DNA of 64,000 nucleotides from Parasegetibacter sp. NRK P23. GTDB taxonomy: Bacteria; Bacteroidota; Bacteroidia; Chitinophagales; Chitinophagaceae. Below are positions 25,187-34,065 of this stretch, in pieces (within the stretch, counting starts at the first letter, position 1; each line of letters starts with the position of its first letter). The stretch covers positions 2,395,784 through 2,459,783 of the forward strand of contig NZ_JAMDLG010000001.1 in the NCBI RefSeq assembly GCF_023721715.1, in the 5' to 3' direction. Position numbers and translations under genes: made by a program. Under the pieces are notes generated by a model that saw nothing but the letters and a program-made list of their open reading frames with translations, did no database searches and had not been told where the DNA came from.

Positions 25187-25219
25187 ACGGTCTTCCGGGA
25201 GGAGGGCCGTTTTTCTTTT
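25187..25219 (+). terminator. Rho-independent terminator after DUF2911
   Basis: ACGGTCTTCC and GGAGGGCCGT form a 10-base-pair stem (three G-U pairs) with a GGGA loop, followed by TTTTTCTTTT. Confidence 0.85.
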
Positions 25220-25235
25220 GGCGCAGTTTCACGTG

Positions 25236-25372
25236 ATTGCTTCGTGCCTCGCAACGACGCACTGCTTCGTTCCTCGCAGGAGCAAGGACGCAAGGCGTTC
25301 ATTATGTTTTGGATGGTTTCTGTGAGGGAAGTTTTTTTCTCGCAACGACGCCACGGCGCAACGGGCTGTCGA
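25236..25372 (+). repeat. Two-part dispersed intergenic repeat
   Basis: Part one contains CGCACTGCTTCGTTCCTCGC followed by AGGAGCAAGGACGCAAGGC. Part two, about 45 bases on, reads CTCGCAACGACGCCACGGCG. The same two parts, in the same order and spacing, occur at 46301-46441. Confidence 0.75.
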
Positions 25373-25517
25373 GTTAAGGGACGGCTTTTTGTAGTAAAGC
25401 TGTTGTTTTAAGCGTGCATTGTTACAGGATTCTTATTTCTATTCTTTCCACTCAAAAAAAATAGAAAATAAAATCCCCAATTATAAAATAAAGCAACAGA
25501 ATAGAACATAATATTAC

Positions 25518-25550
25518 GCCAACGTTGCGCCGTAGCGTCGTTGCGAGAAA
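25518..25550 (-). repeat. Inverted copy of the CTCGCAACGACGC repeat
   Basis: On the minus strand it reads CTCGCAACGACGCTACGGCG then CAACG, matching the second part of the repeat at 25339-25362. It lies about 35 bases from the stop codon of the APC permease. Confidence 0.65.
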
Positions 25551-25582
25551 TATTCCTTTCCACGCGAATCCGCAAAACCGCT

Positions 25583-27271
25583 TTACGCCAACCTACTATT
25601 CTTCCGCCCGTACAGAAAATAAATCGCCAGCCCCAGCCCCATCCACACAAAAAACCATTTCCAGCTCACCGCGGGAATCTCTATCATCAGGTACAAACAG
25701 GAGAGCACACCCATAATCGGGATCAACGAATATTTACGGATAAAAGTAAGCACCGTGAGCAGCAGCGCCACGGCGAGGAACAGCAGGAACAGGATTTCCT
25801 GGTACCCTTCGTTGCCGATATTGGTAAAAGCATCGCTTATACGTACCCGGAAGAGCCAGATAAAGATGGCCAACAGTCCGGGCACAATGAACTGCCCGTT
25901 CACATACGGCAGTTTGAACTTGCCCGGCTCTTTGGCTGCGGGCGGCAGCAGCAATACCCCACCGGATACCAGCACGAAAGCGAAAAAAGTACCAATGCTG
26001 GTAAGATCAGTTACCAGTCCGCCCTCCAGGAAAAGCGCGCCCGCGCCTACAATGATACCCGTGATGATGGTAGCGAAAGAGGGGGTCTGGTATTTGGGAT
26101 GGATCTGCTGGAATTTTTTAGGTAATAATCCGTCGCGACTCATGCTCATCCATATCCTGGGCTGACCAAGCTGGAATACGAGTAATACTGAAGTGGTGGC
26201 CACCACGGCGCTGATGGAGATGATCTTCTCGATCCAGGGTGCACGTTTTTCGAAGACGAAAGCCAGCGGATCGTTCACGTCTTTGAAAGCGGCATAGTTT
26301 TCAATGCCTGTTAAGACGAGGGCGATGAGGATGTACAATACCGTGCATATCAGGAGGGAATAGATCATGCCGCGGGGCATATCGCGCTGCGGATTTTTAC
26401 ATTCTTCGGCGGTGGTGGAAATAGCATCGAAGCCGATATACGCGTAGAATACCGCGGAAACACCTTTCAGCACGCCTTCAAATCCATTCGGCATGAACGG
26501 AACCCAGTTGTTTGTGTCCACGAAAAACGCGCCGGCGATGATCACGAAAATGATGACGGCCACTTTGAAGATAACCATAAAATTAGAAGCCTGCTTGCTC
26601 TCCTTGATCCCAATATAAGCGATCCACGTAATGAGCGCCACCACCACGAAGGCGGGCAGGTTGAAGAATATTTTTGTGCTGCCGATCTGCGGCGCTTTGT
26701 TGTAGGCTTCTACTACGAAGGCGTAACTTTTCAGTTGCTCCGGATCGGTGACTGTACCCGATGCCAGGGCCGTTGTGGCGGTTTTAAAGGCCGATGCCGC
26801 CGATTGAGGATCTACCAGCATCCAGTCGGGAAGATGGATATTGAAAATGTGTACGAGCAGGTTGTTGAAATACCCGCTCCAGGAAATGGCCACCACAATA
26901 TTACCAATAGCGTATTCCAGTATCAGGGCCCAGCCGATCACCCAGGCGATCAGTTCCCCGAAAGCAACATACGAGTAGGTATATGCGCTTCCCGCAACCG
27001 GTACCCGGCTCGCGAATTCCGCATAACACAATGCTGAGAACCCGCAGGTGATGGCCGTGATGACGAACAGGAGAGAAATACCGGGTCCGCCGTTGTAAGC
27101 GGCACCACCGATGGTGGAGAAAATACCGGCGCCCACCACCGCGGCAATACCGAGAAAAGTAAGGTCGCGGACATTGAGGACCTTGTTCATTTTGCCATGC
27201 TCCGTTTGGCCGGCTTCGTATTCACGTTTGATGGATTCAATGGATTTCTTCCTGAAAAGTTTACTGGCCAT
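25583..27271 (-). CDS. APC-superfamily amino acid permease
   Basis: A 562-residue integral membrane transporter with at least 12 hydrophobic helices, of the cationic-amino-acid-transporter (CAT/YfnA-like) branch. The first helix carries FLGIAAVVGAGIFSTIGGAA, the unwound Gly-rich substrate site of APC carriers. Further markers are ALCYAEFASRVPVAGSAYTYSY and FYAYIGFDAISTTAEECKNP. Substrates are probably amino acids taken up by proton symport; the exact one is unknown. It is the last gene of the tightly spaced minus-strand run that begins at sppA, 28 bases after the polyprenyl synthase. Confidence 0.93.
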   Translation of the reverse strand: MASKLFRKKSIESIKREYEAGQTEHGKMNKVLNVRDLTFLGIAAVVGAGIFSTIGGAAYNGGPGISLLFVITAITCGFSALCYAEFASRVPVAGSAYTYSYVAFGELIAWVIGWALILEYAIGNIVVAISWSGYFNNLLVHIFNIHLPDWMLVDPQSAASAFKTATTALASGTVTDPEQLKSYAFVVEAYNKAPQIGSTKIFFNLPAFVVVALITWIAYIGIKESKQASNFMVIFKVAVIIFVIIAGAFFVDTNNWVPFMPNGFEGVLKGVSAVFYAYIGFDAISTTAEECKNPQRDMPRGMIYSLLICTVLYILIALVLTGIENYAAFKDVNDPLAFVFEKRAPWIEKIISISAVVATTSVLLVFQLGQPRIWMSMSRDGLLPKKFQQIHPKYQTPSFATIITGIIVGAGALFLEGGLVTDLTSIGTFFAFVLVSGGVLLLPPAAKEPGKFKLPYVNGQFIVPGLLAIFIWLFRVRISDAFTNIGNEGYQEILFLLFLAVALLLTVLTFIRKYSLIPIMGVLSCLYLMIEIPAVSWKWFFVWMGLGLAIYFLYGRKNSRLA

Positions 27272-27299
27272 TGGTGTCGGTTAGTTTAGGTAGCAGTTT

Positions 27300-28265
27300 T
27301 TAGTGTTCCCGTTGGATCAGGAAGGAGGCCAGTTTTTTCAACGGCTCTTTCCGTGCCGAAAGTACGGCAATATCTTCAAGGTGTTGTATGGCTGTATCAA
27401 GGTATTGTTGTTTCAGGCGGAGCGCCCATTCATCCACACCGCAATCCCGGAACACGTTCAGTACTTTCTCGACCTTATCGGCGGGGCTTTCTTCCATCAG
27501 CCGTACCAGTTCCTGTTTTTGCGAAGCGGTGGCCGTTTCCAGCGCGTGGATCATGAGGAAGGTCTTTTTATTGGAGAGGATGTCCCCTCCTACCTGCTTT
27601 CCAAATTTTTTAGGATCGCCGAAGGCATCCAGGTAATCGTCCTGCACCTGGAACGCGATGCCCAGGTTCCTGCCGAATTCGTAGAGATGATGTTGGTTGG
27701 CATCTCCGGCACCACCCAATACCGCACCCATCTGCAGACTGGCGGCCAGCAGTACGGAGGTCTTCAGTTCTATCATGCGGATGTATTCGTTCAGGCTTAC
27801 ATACGCTCTTTTTTCAAAATCCATATCCAGTTGCTGTCCCTCACATACTTCACGTGCCGTTTTGTTGAACAGGTACATGATTTTATGGATGTAACCAGAC
27901 TGTACTTTATTGATATGATCGTAAGCCACCACCAGCATTACATCACCGGCCAGCAACGCGGTGCTATCGCCGTATTTGGTGTGCACGGTTTCCATGCCGC
28001 GGCGCAGCGGCGCCTTGTCCATGATGTCATCGTGGATGAGGGTGAAATTATGGAACAGCTCAATGGCGGTGGCCACGTGCCAGGAATCGGCGATGATGTC
28101 ATCGAACAGTTCGTTGCCCATAAGGCAGGTTACGGGACGGATGCGTTTGCCGCCCAGGCCCAGGAAATAGTGTGCGGGATCATACAGGCTGGCCGGTGTT
28201 TCCGGGAAATGCCGGTGCTCAAATCTTTCCAGGAATAAACGGGTAAGTTCTTCAAACGAGTGCAT
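27300..28265 (-). CDS. Polyprenyl synthetase family protein
   Basis: Trans-prenyl-chain elongating enzyme of 321 residues. The first aspartate-rich motif is LIHDDIMDKAPLRRG (about residue 76) and the second QVQDDYLDAFGD (about residue 205), with GGKRIRP near the N-terminus binding isopentenyl diphosphate. It could make farnesyl, geranylgeranyl or longer diphosphates; residues that set chain length are not decisive by eye. It starts six bases after rnr ends. Confidence 0.93.
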   Translation of the reverse strand: MHSFEELTRLFLERFEHRHFPETPASLYDPAHYFLGLGGKRIRPVTCLMGNELFDDIIADSWHVATAIELFHNFTLIHDDIMDKAPLRRGMETVHTKYGDSTALLAGDVMLVVAYDHINKVQSGYIHKIMYLFNKTAREVCEGQQLDMDFEKRAYVSLNEYIRMIELKTSVLLAASLQMGAVLGGAGDANQHHLYEFGRNLGIAFQVQDDYLDAFGDPKKFGKQVGGDILSNKKTFLMIHALETATASQKQELVRLMEESPADKVEKVLNVFRDCGVDEWALRLKQQYLDTAIQHLEDIAVLSARKEPLKKLASFLIQREH

Positions 28266-28271
28266 GTACGC

Positions 28272-30338
28272 CTATTGTTTTTTTGCTGATTTCTTTTTGC
28301 CGGGCTTCTGCTTCTGGCCGGAACCACCTTTCTTTTGCTGGTCTTTTTTCCTTGGAGGACGCTGTTCTTCGTGTTCCTCCTTAATAGCCGAGGCAATCAC
28401 CCATTCATAATCAAGCTGCCGCTTGGTGAGATTCGCCGCCACTACTTTGATGGTCACTTTATCACCCATCCTGAACTTCCGGCCACTTCTTCTGCCCACC
28501 AGGGCGTAATCCGATTCCACATGCCGGAATTCATCGTAGTCACTCAAACTCGCGATGCTCACCAATCCTTCGCATTTGTGTTCCACGGTTTCCACCCAGA
28601 AGCCGAAGGAAGAAACGCCGGAGATCACGCCTTCAAACTCATCGCCGAGGTAATTGTGCATGTACTCCACCTGCTTGTATTTGTTGGATGCGCGTTCAGA
28701 ATCCATGGCCGCACGTTCCCGTTCACTGGAGTGTTTGCATTTCTCTTCCAGGCGTTTATCGGGATGAATATTGTTATCCAGACATTCCTGCACAATCCGA
28801 TGTACCATCACATCAGGGTACCGGCGGATGGGTGAAGTGAAGTGCGCGTAATGGGAGAATCCCAACCCATAGTGACCAATATTTCCGGTAGTATAAATCG
28901 CTTTGGCCATGGTGCGGATACCAAGTTGTTCCAAAACATGTTGTTCCGGCTTTCCGTGAACAGCGGCGAGCATTCCATTGAATGAGGCCGCGATTTTTTC
29001 TGGAGAAGTAAGGTCGAACCGGTGCCCGTATTTGAGCGCGAACTCCACGAATGGCTTTAGTTTCTCTTCATCGGGCTGATCGTGCACACGGTATGGGAAC
29101 GGCACCTCCTTATCCTTGTATTTGATCTCGGAAACATGGGTGGCGACCGTGCGGTTCGCCAGCAACATAAACTCTTCGATCAACTGGTGCGATTCCTTAC
29201 TTTCTTTTACTACAATGCCAACGGGTTTACCTTTCTCATCCAGTTTGAAACGTACTTCCGTAGAAGAGAAATTGATGGCGCCCTTATCGAACCTTTCTTT
29301 CCTGAATTGCTGCGCCAACTGGTTGAGGTGCAGTATTTCTTCTGCGTATAGTCCTTCCCTTTTTTCAATGATTTCCTGCACTTCTTCATAGGTGAACCGG
29401 TGGTCGGAATAAATAACCGTCCTGCCGATCCAGTATTTTTTCACCGTTCCCTTTTTATCCATTTCGAAAACGGCGGAGAAAGCGAGTTTCTCTTCTTTGG
29501 GCCGGAGGGAACACAACACGTTCGATATCTGCTCCGGCAACATGGGATTCACCCTGTCCGGCAGGTAAACGGAAGTCGCTCTTTTGTAGGCCTCTTTATC
29601 GAGTTCAGTCCCGGGTTCAACATAATGACTCACATCGGCGATGTGCACCCCAATCTCATACCCCGATTTTGTTTTGCGGTAAGAGATGGCATCATCAAAA
29701 TCTTTGGCATCCACCGGATCAATGGTGAAGGTGAGTATTTTTCTGAAGTCCTTTCTTTTTTTAATCTCCGCTTTGGAGATCACGTCCGGCAACCTGGCCG
29801 CCTCTTCCATAACCTCATCCGGGAAATCGAGCGGGAAGCCGTTCTCCAGCAGTATTTCTTTCATGGCCGCGTCGTTGGCGTCTTCACTGCTCAGCAGGCT
29901 GACCACCACGCCTTCCGGCTTTTTATTTTTTTCCCATCTGGTGATGCGGGCCACCACCCTTTGCCCGTTCTCCGCGCCATTCAACTCGGTAAGCGGAATG
30001 TAGATATCGGGCATAGGTTTATCGTTGTCGGCGGTAAAGAACGCAAAGTTCCTGCTCACCTGTATGGTTCCGGTAAAATCCGTTTGTTTCCGGCTGATCA
30101 CTTCGGTGATCACGCCCTGCATCCTCCCGCTCACAGGATTGTCTTTCGTTACGTCCACTTTTACGGTATCCCCGTGCAAAGCGGTAAGCATATCGGAAGG
30201 ACGGATCATGATATCCCTTTCGAGACCATCCACGATCACGAAGCCCATTCCGGAGCGCGACACTTCCAGTTTACCCCTGAAACTGAGTTCCGGAGCCGAT
30301 CTCTTCTTGCCTGGTTTGCCTTGTTTTTTTTTCTTCAT
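28272..30338 (-). CDS. rnr: Ribonuclease R
   Basis: A 688-residue 3'-5' exoribonuclease of the RNB family that degrades structured RNA. The order is a short basic N-terminus, a cold-shock/OB region (LEVSRSGMGFVIVDG), the RNB catalytic domain with DPVDAKDFDDAI (four acidic metal ligands, about residue 215), the HYGLGFSHYAHFTSPIRRYPD motif, an S1 domain (FEGVISGVSSFGFWVE) and a Lys/Gln-rich tail (KKKSAKKQ). It overlaps the lpxK start by four bases, so lpxK and rnr are translationally coupled. Confidence 0.96.
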   Translation of the reverse strand: MKKKKQGKPGKKRSAPELSFRGKLEVSRSGMGFVIVDGLERDIMIRPSDMLTALHGDTVKVDVTKDNPVSGRMQGVITEVISRKQTDFTGTIQVSRNFAFFTADNDKPMPDIYIPLTELNGAENGQRVVARITRWEKNKKPEGVVVSLLSSEDANDAAMKEILLENGFPLDFPDEVMEEAARLPDVISKAEIKKRKDFRKILTFTIDPVDAKDFDDAISYRKTKSGYEIGVHIADVSHYVEPGTELDKEAYKRATSVYLPDRVNPMLPEQISNVLCSLRPKEEKLAFSAVFEMDKKGTVKKYWIGRTVIYSDHRFTYEEVQEIIEKREGLYAEEILHLNQLAQQFRKERFDKGAINFSSTEVRFKLDEKGKPVGIVVKESKESHQLIEEFMLLANRTVATHVSEIKYKDKEVPFPYRVHDQPDEEKLKPFVEFALKYGHRFDLTSPEKIAASFNGMLAAVHGKPEQHVLEQLGIRTMAKAIYTTGNIGHYGLGFSHYAHFTSPIRRYPDVMVHRIVQECLDNNIHPDKRLEEKCKHSSERERAAMDSERASNKYKQVEYMHNYLGDEFEGVISGVSSFGFWVETVEHKCEGLVSIASLSDYDEFRHVESDYALVGRRSGRKFRMGDKVTIKVVAANLTKRQLDYEWVIASAIKEEHEEQRPPRKKDQQKKGGSGQKQKPGKKKSAKKQ

Positions 30339-31423
30339 GAAAGTGTATTATGGTTCATAGGGAATTTCTCTATGAATGTAAGGATTCTGCTATTAAATTG
30401 TTCAGCTTCCCCGAATAAAATGCGGTGCTCCACAGGCAGCACGAACACAGGAAGTTCCGACAGTTCTTTGCCAAATTTCAATAACCGTACCGCATCTTTT
30501 TCGGTGGTAAGAATTAGTTTATCGGGATTAGTGAGCGACTGAAACTTCCGTATGATCTCTTTTAGATCGTCTATCGAGAAGATGTGGTGATCGCCATAGG
30601 CCATCATCCAATAGGTCTTGGTATGCTCCTGCAGGTATTGTTTCAACGGGCGCGGATTGGCGATGCCGGACACCAGCAATACTTCGGTTTCTTCTACCAG
30701 CGGGGCGGTATTTCCTTTGATGATATGATATGGTTCACCGTAATGGATAGCCGAAAAATAAACTTCCTGCCCTGGTACCGGGTTTATTTCAGCCAATATT
30801 TCTTTTTTCTTTTCTGCTGAAAGATCATCCGGACACTTGGTAACCACGATAATATCCGCTCTTCTGGCGGAACGGCGCTCATCCCGCAAATCACCGGTGG
30901 GCATGAACCAGTCCCGTGTATAAAGGTTGCTGTAATCCGTAAGGAGGATGTTTAACCCGGGCTGCACCGGACGGTGCTGGAATACATCATCGAGAATAAT
31001 CGCCTGCGTATCGGGCCGGTCGTGCAGCAGTTGGGGAATGGCTACAATTCTTTCTTCTCCCACCGCTACTGAAATACCAGGGAATTTCCTGTGGAACTGC
31101 ATGGGTTCATCCCCAATCTCCAATGCGGTGGTATCCACACCAGCCAGCGCATAACCCTTTGTTTTCCTTTTGTAACCACGACTTAGGGTAGCCACGTTGT
31201 ATTGGTCTTTCAGTAAACGAACAATGTATTCTACCATAGGCGATTTGCCCGTTCCGCCCAACGCGAGGTTACCTACACCGATCAGCGGCAGACTGAACCT
31301 CGCGGAGCGCAAAATGCCCTTATCGTAGAGTTTGTTCCTGATAAAAATATAAATACCGGCCAGCAGGGAGATTGGCAGCAACAACATGCGGACCGGCTTC
31401 AGCAGCGGGAAATTAAAATTCAT
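30335..31423 (-). CDS. lpxK: Tetraacyldisaccharide 4'-kinase
   Basis: Phosphorylates the lipid A precursor at the inner membrane, the sixth step of lipid A synthesis. The 362-residue protein has a hydrophobic N-terminus (ISLLAGIYIFIR), the Walker A segment NLALGGTGKSPMVEYI near residue 55, and ILDDVFQHRPV, the family's DDxxQH motif, near residue 140. It overlaps the 5-formyl-THF cyclo-ligase end by 11 bases. Its presence shows an LPS-bearing outer membrane. Confidence 0.95.
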   Translation of the reverse strand: MNFNFPLLKPVRMLLLPISLLAGIYIFIRNKLYDKGILRSARFSLPLIGVGNLALGGTGKSPMVEYIVRLLKDQYNVATLSRGYKRKTKGYALAGVDTTALEIGDEPMQFHRKFPGISVAVGEERIVAIPQLLHDRPDTQAIILDDVFQHRPVQPGLNILLTDYSNLYTRDWFMPTGDLRDERRSARRADIIVVTKCPDDLSAEKKKEILAEINPVPGQEVYFSAIHYGEPYHIIKGNTAPLVEETEVLLVSGIANPRPLKQYLQEHTKTYWMMAYGDHHIFSIDDLKEIIRKFQSLTNPDKLILTTEKDAVRLLKFGKELSELPVFVLPVEHRILFGEAEQFNSRILTFIEKFPMNHNTLS

Positions 31424-31982
31424 AGCTATTTTCCGGTGTGATACAGTAATTTAAAGGTACGTCAAAATCAGCGGCATCCGTGATAACGGGAACAGGTTCG
31501 AAATAAGATAATCCCAGCTTAACCACATCGGGCCGACATTGCGCCAGGAAGCGGTCGTAATAACCTTTTCCATAGCCCACCCTGTAACCGCGTTCATCAA
31601 AACAGAGCAGCGGCACCAATACCAGGTCAATGGCTGAAGGTTCAATCACCGTTCCTTCTATTGGTTCGGGGATACCCCAGGTATTGGGTTGGTAAACGGT
31701 GTCATCGTCCACAACAATGTGTTCCATTTCAAAAGAGCCGGGATAAATACGGGGAACGGCCACCACCAGTTCGGGGTACTGAAAGCGGAGGTAATCGAGG
31801 ATATGCGTGGTATCAAATTCTTTCTTCCCGGGACCGGCCATATAGCTGTGCGCCACGTTCAGTGATTCGAAATACAATTGCTGGAACCGGATCAGGAGCA
31901 GGTCGTCGGCACGGAGCACCTCCCTTTCGGATAACGCGTTCCTTTTTTCGATGTATATTTTCCGGAGTTCTTTTTTGGTCAT
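31413..31982 (-). CDS. 5-formyltetrahydrofolate cyclo-ligase
   Basis: Converts 5-formyl-THF to 5,10-methenyl-THF with ATP. The 189-residue protein begins MTKKELRKIYIEKRNALS and ends its core with DLVLVPLLCFDERGYRVGYGKGYYDRFL, the family nucleotide-binding signature. An in-frame start farther upstream (32096) would overlap bioD heavily; the ATG at 31982 overlaps the bioD stop as ATGA, which is typical coupling. Confidence 0.95.
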   Translation of the reverse strand: MTKKELRKIYIEKRNALSEREVLRADDLLLIRFQQLYFESLNVAHSYMAGPGKKEFDTTHILDYLRFQYPELVVAVPRIYPGSFEMEHIVVDDDTVYQPNTWGIPEPIEGTVIEPSAIDLVLVPLLCFDERGYRVGYGKGYYDRFLAQCRPDVVKLGLSYFEPVPVITDAADFDVPLNYCITPENSYEF

Positions 31983-32653
31983 AGTATCCTTTTTAAAGTA
32001 TCCGCCCACTCCGTGGCCTGCGCGGCAATTGTTTCCGGGGTGATGGCTGGCAGTTCGGGGAACGCGGCTAGTTGGGGCAACCCGCTCCAGTGGCATATTT
32101 CATCGGCATAATGCCCATAGCTTCCATTGAAGATCCAGCCTTTCACTTCAATATCTTTCATCCTGCAGTACTCTGCCGAAAGCATGGAGTGGTTGATGCT
32201 TCCCAGGTAATGCCTGCTCACTAAAATTGAAGGGATACTCAGTTGTTTGATCATATCCCCAACAAACTGTTTTTCGTTGAGCGGCACCATGATACCGCCT
32301 GCGCCTTCAATCAACAGGTATTGTTTCCCAGAAGAGGTTTTGCTGATGTGTTCCAGTATATTCCTGAAATCGCGCGTGATCTTTTTAATATCGATCTGAA
32401 CCTTTTCGTCCCTGGCGGCCCAGTGTGGGGAAGCGGGCTTCAGCAAACGATAACTTTCGGGCAGTATTTTTTCGGCGGGCATATCCGCTAACGCAGCAAC
32501 TGTTTGCTGATCGGTCCCGGGTTCCAGTCCGGCCTGGATGGGCTTCCAGTACCATGCGTTCAACGCACGTGCTACAATCGCTGACGATACAGTTTTGCCC
32601 ACATCGGTACCAATGCCCGTAATAAAGTAAGGCACAACGGTTGTTTCCTGCAT
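31979..32653 (-). CDS. bioD: Dethiobiotin synthetase
   Basis: ATP-dependent carboxylase that forms the ureido ring of dethiobiotin. The 224-residue protein has the P-loop TGIGTDVGKTVSSAI at residues ~11-25, WKPIQAG (substrate lysine) shortly after, and IEGAGGIMVPL near residue 105. It stands apart from other biotin genes here, within a run of unrelated housekeeping genes. Start at 32653 (MQETTVVPYF) follows the rsmD stop directly; the upstream in-frame start at 32728 lies inside rsmD. Confidence 0.95.
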   Translation of the reverse strand: MQETTVVPYFITGIGTDVGKTVSSAIVARALNAWYWKPIQAGLEPGTDQQTVAALADMPAEKILPESYRLLKPASPHWAARDEKVQIDIKKITRDFRNILEHISKTSSGKQYLLIEGAGGIMVPLNEKQFVGDMIKQLSIPSILVSRHYLGSINHSMLSAEYCRMKDIEVKGWIFNGSYGHYADEICHWSGLPQLAAFPELPAITPETIAAQATEWADTLKRIL

Positions 32654-32654
32654 A

Positions 32655-33194
32655 TTACCGGTTGATGAAGAATGAGAATACAGTGGTGCCATAGTTCCGT
32701 TCCTGTACGAACAGCGGATAGCCTTCATAGTTGTTCCGTGGCGTATGTTCCAGGATGAACCAGCCGTTAGGCTTCAGGAGTTTTTTCTCCACCACTTTCA
32801 CCGGAAGCAGGTCGATCGTTTCCAGCGCATACGGCGGGCCGGCGAAGATAAGATCGTATTGCTCCTGGCACAGGTCCATGAATTTGAACACTTCACTTTT
32901 CACCACATCAAGGTGCTTCAACCCAAGTTCTGCCGCTGTTTTTTTGATGAAAGCGTGCATAGTGGGGTCCTTCTCCACGATGGTCTGATCAGCGGCACCA
33001 CGGGACCCCAGTTCGTAACTGATGCTGCCGGTGCCCCCGAAAAGATCCAGCGTTTTGATGCCTTCTATTTCAATGTTGTTCTGAATGATGTTGAAAAGCC
33101 CCTCTTTCGCGATATCGGTGGTGGGGCGTGTGTAGGGCATTTTAGCGGGAGGACTTACTTTTCTTCCTCCTAAGCTACCGCTGATGATACGCAT
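32655..33194 (-). CDS. rsmD: RsmD-family 16S rRNA methyltransferase
   Basis: SAM-dependent methyltransferase of 179 residues, expected to make m2G966 in 16S rRNA. N-terminal MRIISGSLGGRKVSPP and TRPTTDIAKEGLFNII are RsmD signatures; the SAM-binding motif is LDLFGGTGSISYELGSRGA near residue 49. Oddly, motif IV reads FAGPPYAL, where the family has DPPY or NPPY; the acidic or amide residue that contacts the target amine is replaced by Gly. The gene overlaps the DUF3822 gene by 25 bases. Confidence 0.9.
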   Translation of the reverse strand: MRIISGSLGGRKVSPPAKMPYTRPTTDIAKEGLFNIIQNNIEIEGIKTLDLFGGTGSISYELGSRGAADQTIVEKDPTMHAFIKKTAAELGLKHLDVVKSEVFKFMDLCQEQYDLIFAGPPYALETIDLLPVKVVEKKLLKPNGWFILEHTPRNNYEGYPLFVQERNYGTTVFSFFINR

Positions 33195-34042
33195 AATGCC
33201 AGTTTAGATATGGTATGAAAATAATGTGCGGGGTATTGACTGAATTCTTCCGTATGGTCCACACCGGAAGGTTTTTCCGCGAAGCGGGTTTCCCGGAAAT
33301 ATTTACTGATCTCCTGTTCCAGCGCGGAGTCCATTTCCACCATCCCGCTCAATACGACCGGAATGGCTTCCGCGTCCAGCCCAAACTGCTGGCGGATATT
33401 CAACAGGAAATATGCCGCTTCCACGCCGTTGCCGCAAGGGTAAGACTGCATCAGCTGAAGTTTCCCATCCAATGTAAGCTGTACCGTCATTCTGCCTGCG
33501 CCAATCACCACCTCCATTTCATCCTGAACGGGATTGACCGCGTTGAAGCGAGCCATAACGGAATAAATATGTGTGGCAGATTCTTCTCCGAAACGGGAGC
33601 CGATGAGGTCATACAAAGAAGAAGGCACCCGGTACACGCAATAGAACCCGCATTTCTCTACCAGTTCATTGATCACGTCGCCATCGGGAAGATCACCCGA
33701 AACGGTATTCAATACCAATTCCTGGATGGAAGGATCGTGCAGTTCTTCGGGAAAAAGCAATGCGTCGCTGGTATTGAAACAAATCCATACCGCACGGTAT
33801 TGTTTCCTGATCCATTCATGGGTGAGCAGGAAATCTTCCAACTGGCGGTAAATCTCTTCGAACGATTCGGGCAACTGGTAATGTTCCAGCCCGGTGAGCA
33901 GTTGTTTTTCACCGTTGTACACGGCGAGTGTAACCGATCTGCCGCCGATCTCCAGGAGCAGGTGCCGGTCGTGTTCCTGGCCGCCTTCCCTGAACGGATT
34001 GCCTATTTTGAAAGAAGGGATCAATTCAATACTGCTGGTCAT
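33170..34042 (-). CDS. DUF3822 family protein
   Basis: A 290-residue protein of DUF3822, a Bacteroidota family of actin-like (ASKHA-type) appearance, commonly encoded directly before rsmD as here. Visible segments include HLLLEIGGRSVTLAVYNGEKQ near residue 28, WICFNTSDALLFPEEL, and VVIGAGRMTVQLTLDGKLQLMQSYPC near residue 180, resembling two phosphate-binding halves of the ASKHA fold. No catalytic function is known. Confidence 0.82.
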   Translation of the reverse strand: MTSSIELIPSFKIGNPFREGGQEHDRHLLLEIGGRSVTLAVYNGEKQLLTGLEHYQLPESFEEIYRQLEDFLLTHEWIRKQYRAVWICFNTSDALLFPEELHDPSIQELVLNTVSGDLPDGDVINELVEKCGFYCVYRVPSSLYDLIGSRFGEESATHIYSVMARFNAVNPVQDEMEVVIGAGRMTVQLTLDGKLQLMQSYPCGNGVEAAYFLLNIRQQFGLDAEAIPVVLSGMVEMDSALEQEISKYFRETRFAEKPSGVDHTEEFSQYPAHYFHTISKLALCVSSAVA

Positions 34043-34065
34043 GCTGCAATATTACGAATTTAGGG

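Larger units (their letters stand above)
25163..25582. other. Gene-free region with terminator and dispersed repeats
   Basis: 420 bases between DUF2911 and the convergent APC permease. It holds a terminator (25187-25219), a plus-strand copy of the two-part dispersed repeat (25236-25372) and an inverted copy of its second part (25518-25550). No CDS is supported. Confidence 0.65.

Noticed and set aside
25583-27271. APC permease as horizontally acquired because repeats flank its 3' end
   Set aside because: Codon use and spacing to the upstream gene match the neighbours, and the same repeats flank many clearly native genes.
27303-28238. 311-codon plus-strand frame
   Set aside because: Exactly antisense to the polyprenyl synthase, which carries both aspartate-rich motifs; low-complexity translation with no motif.
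29400-30542. 380-codon plus-strand frame
   Set aside because: Antisense to rnr and the end of lpxK, both of which have full catalytic motifs.
33215-34063. 282-codon plus-strand frame
   Set aside because: Antisense to DUF3822; composition rich in His and Phe as expected for a shadow frame.
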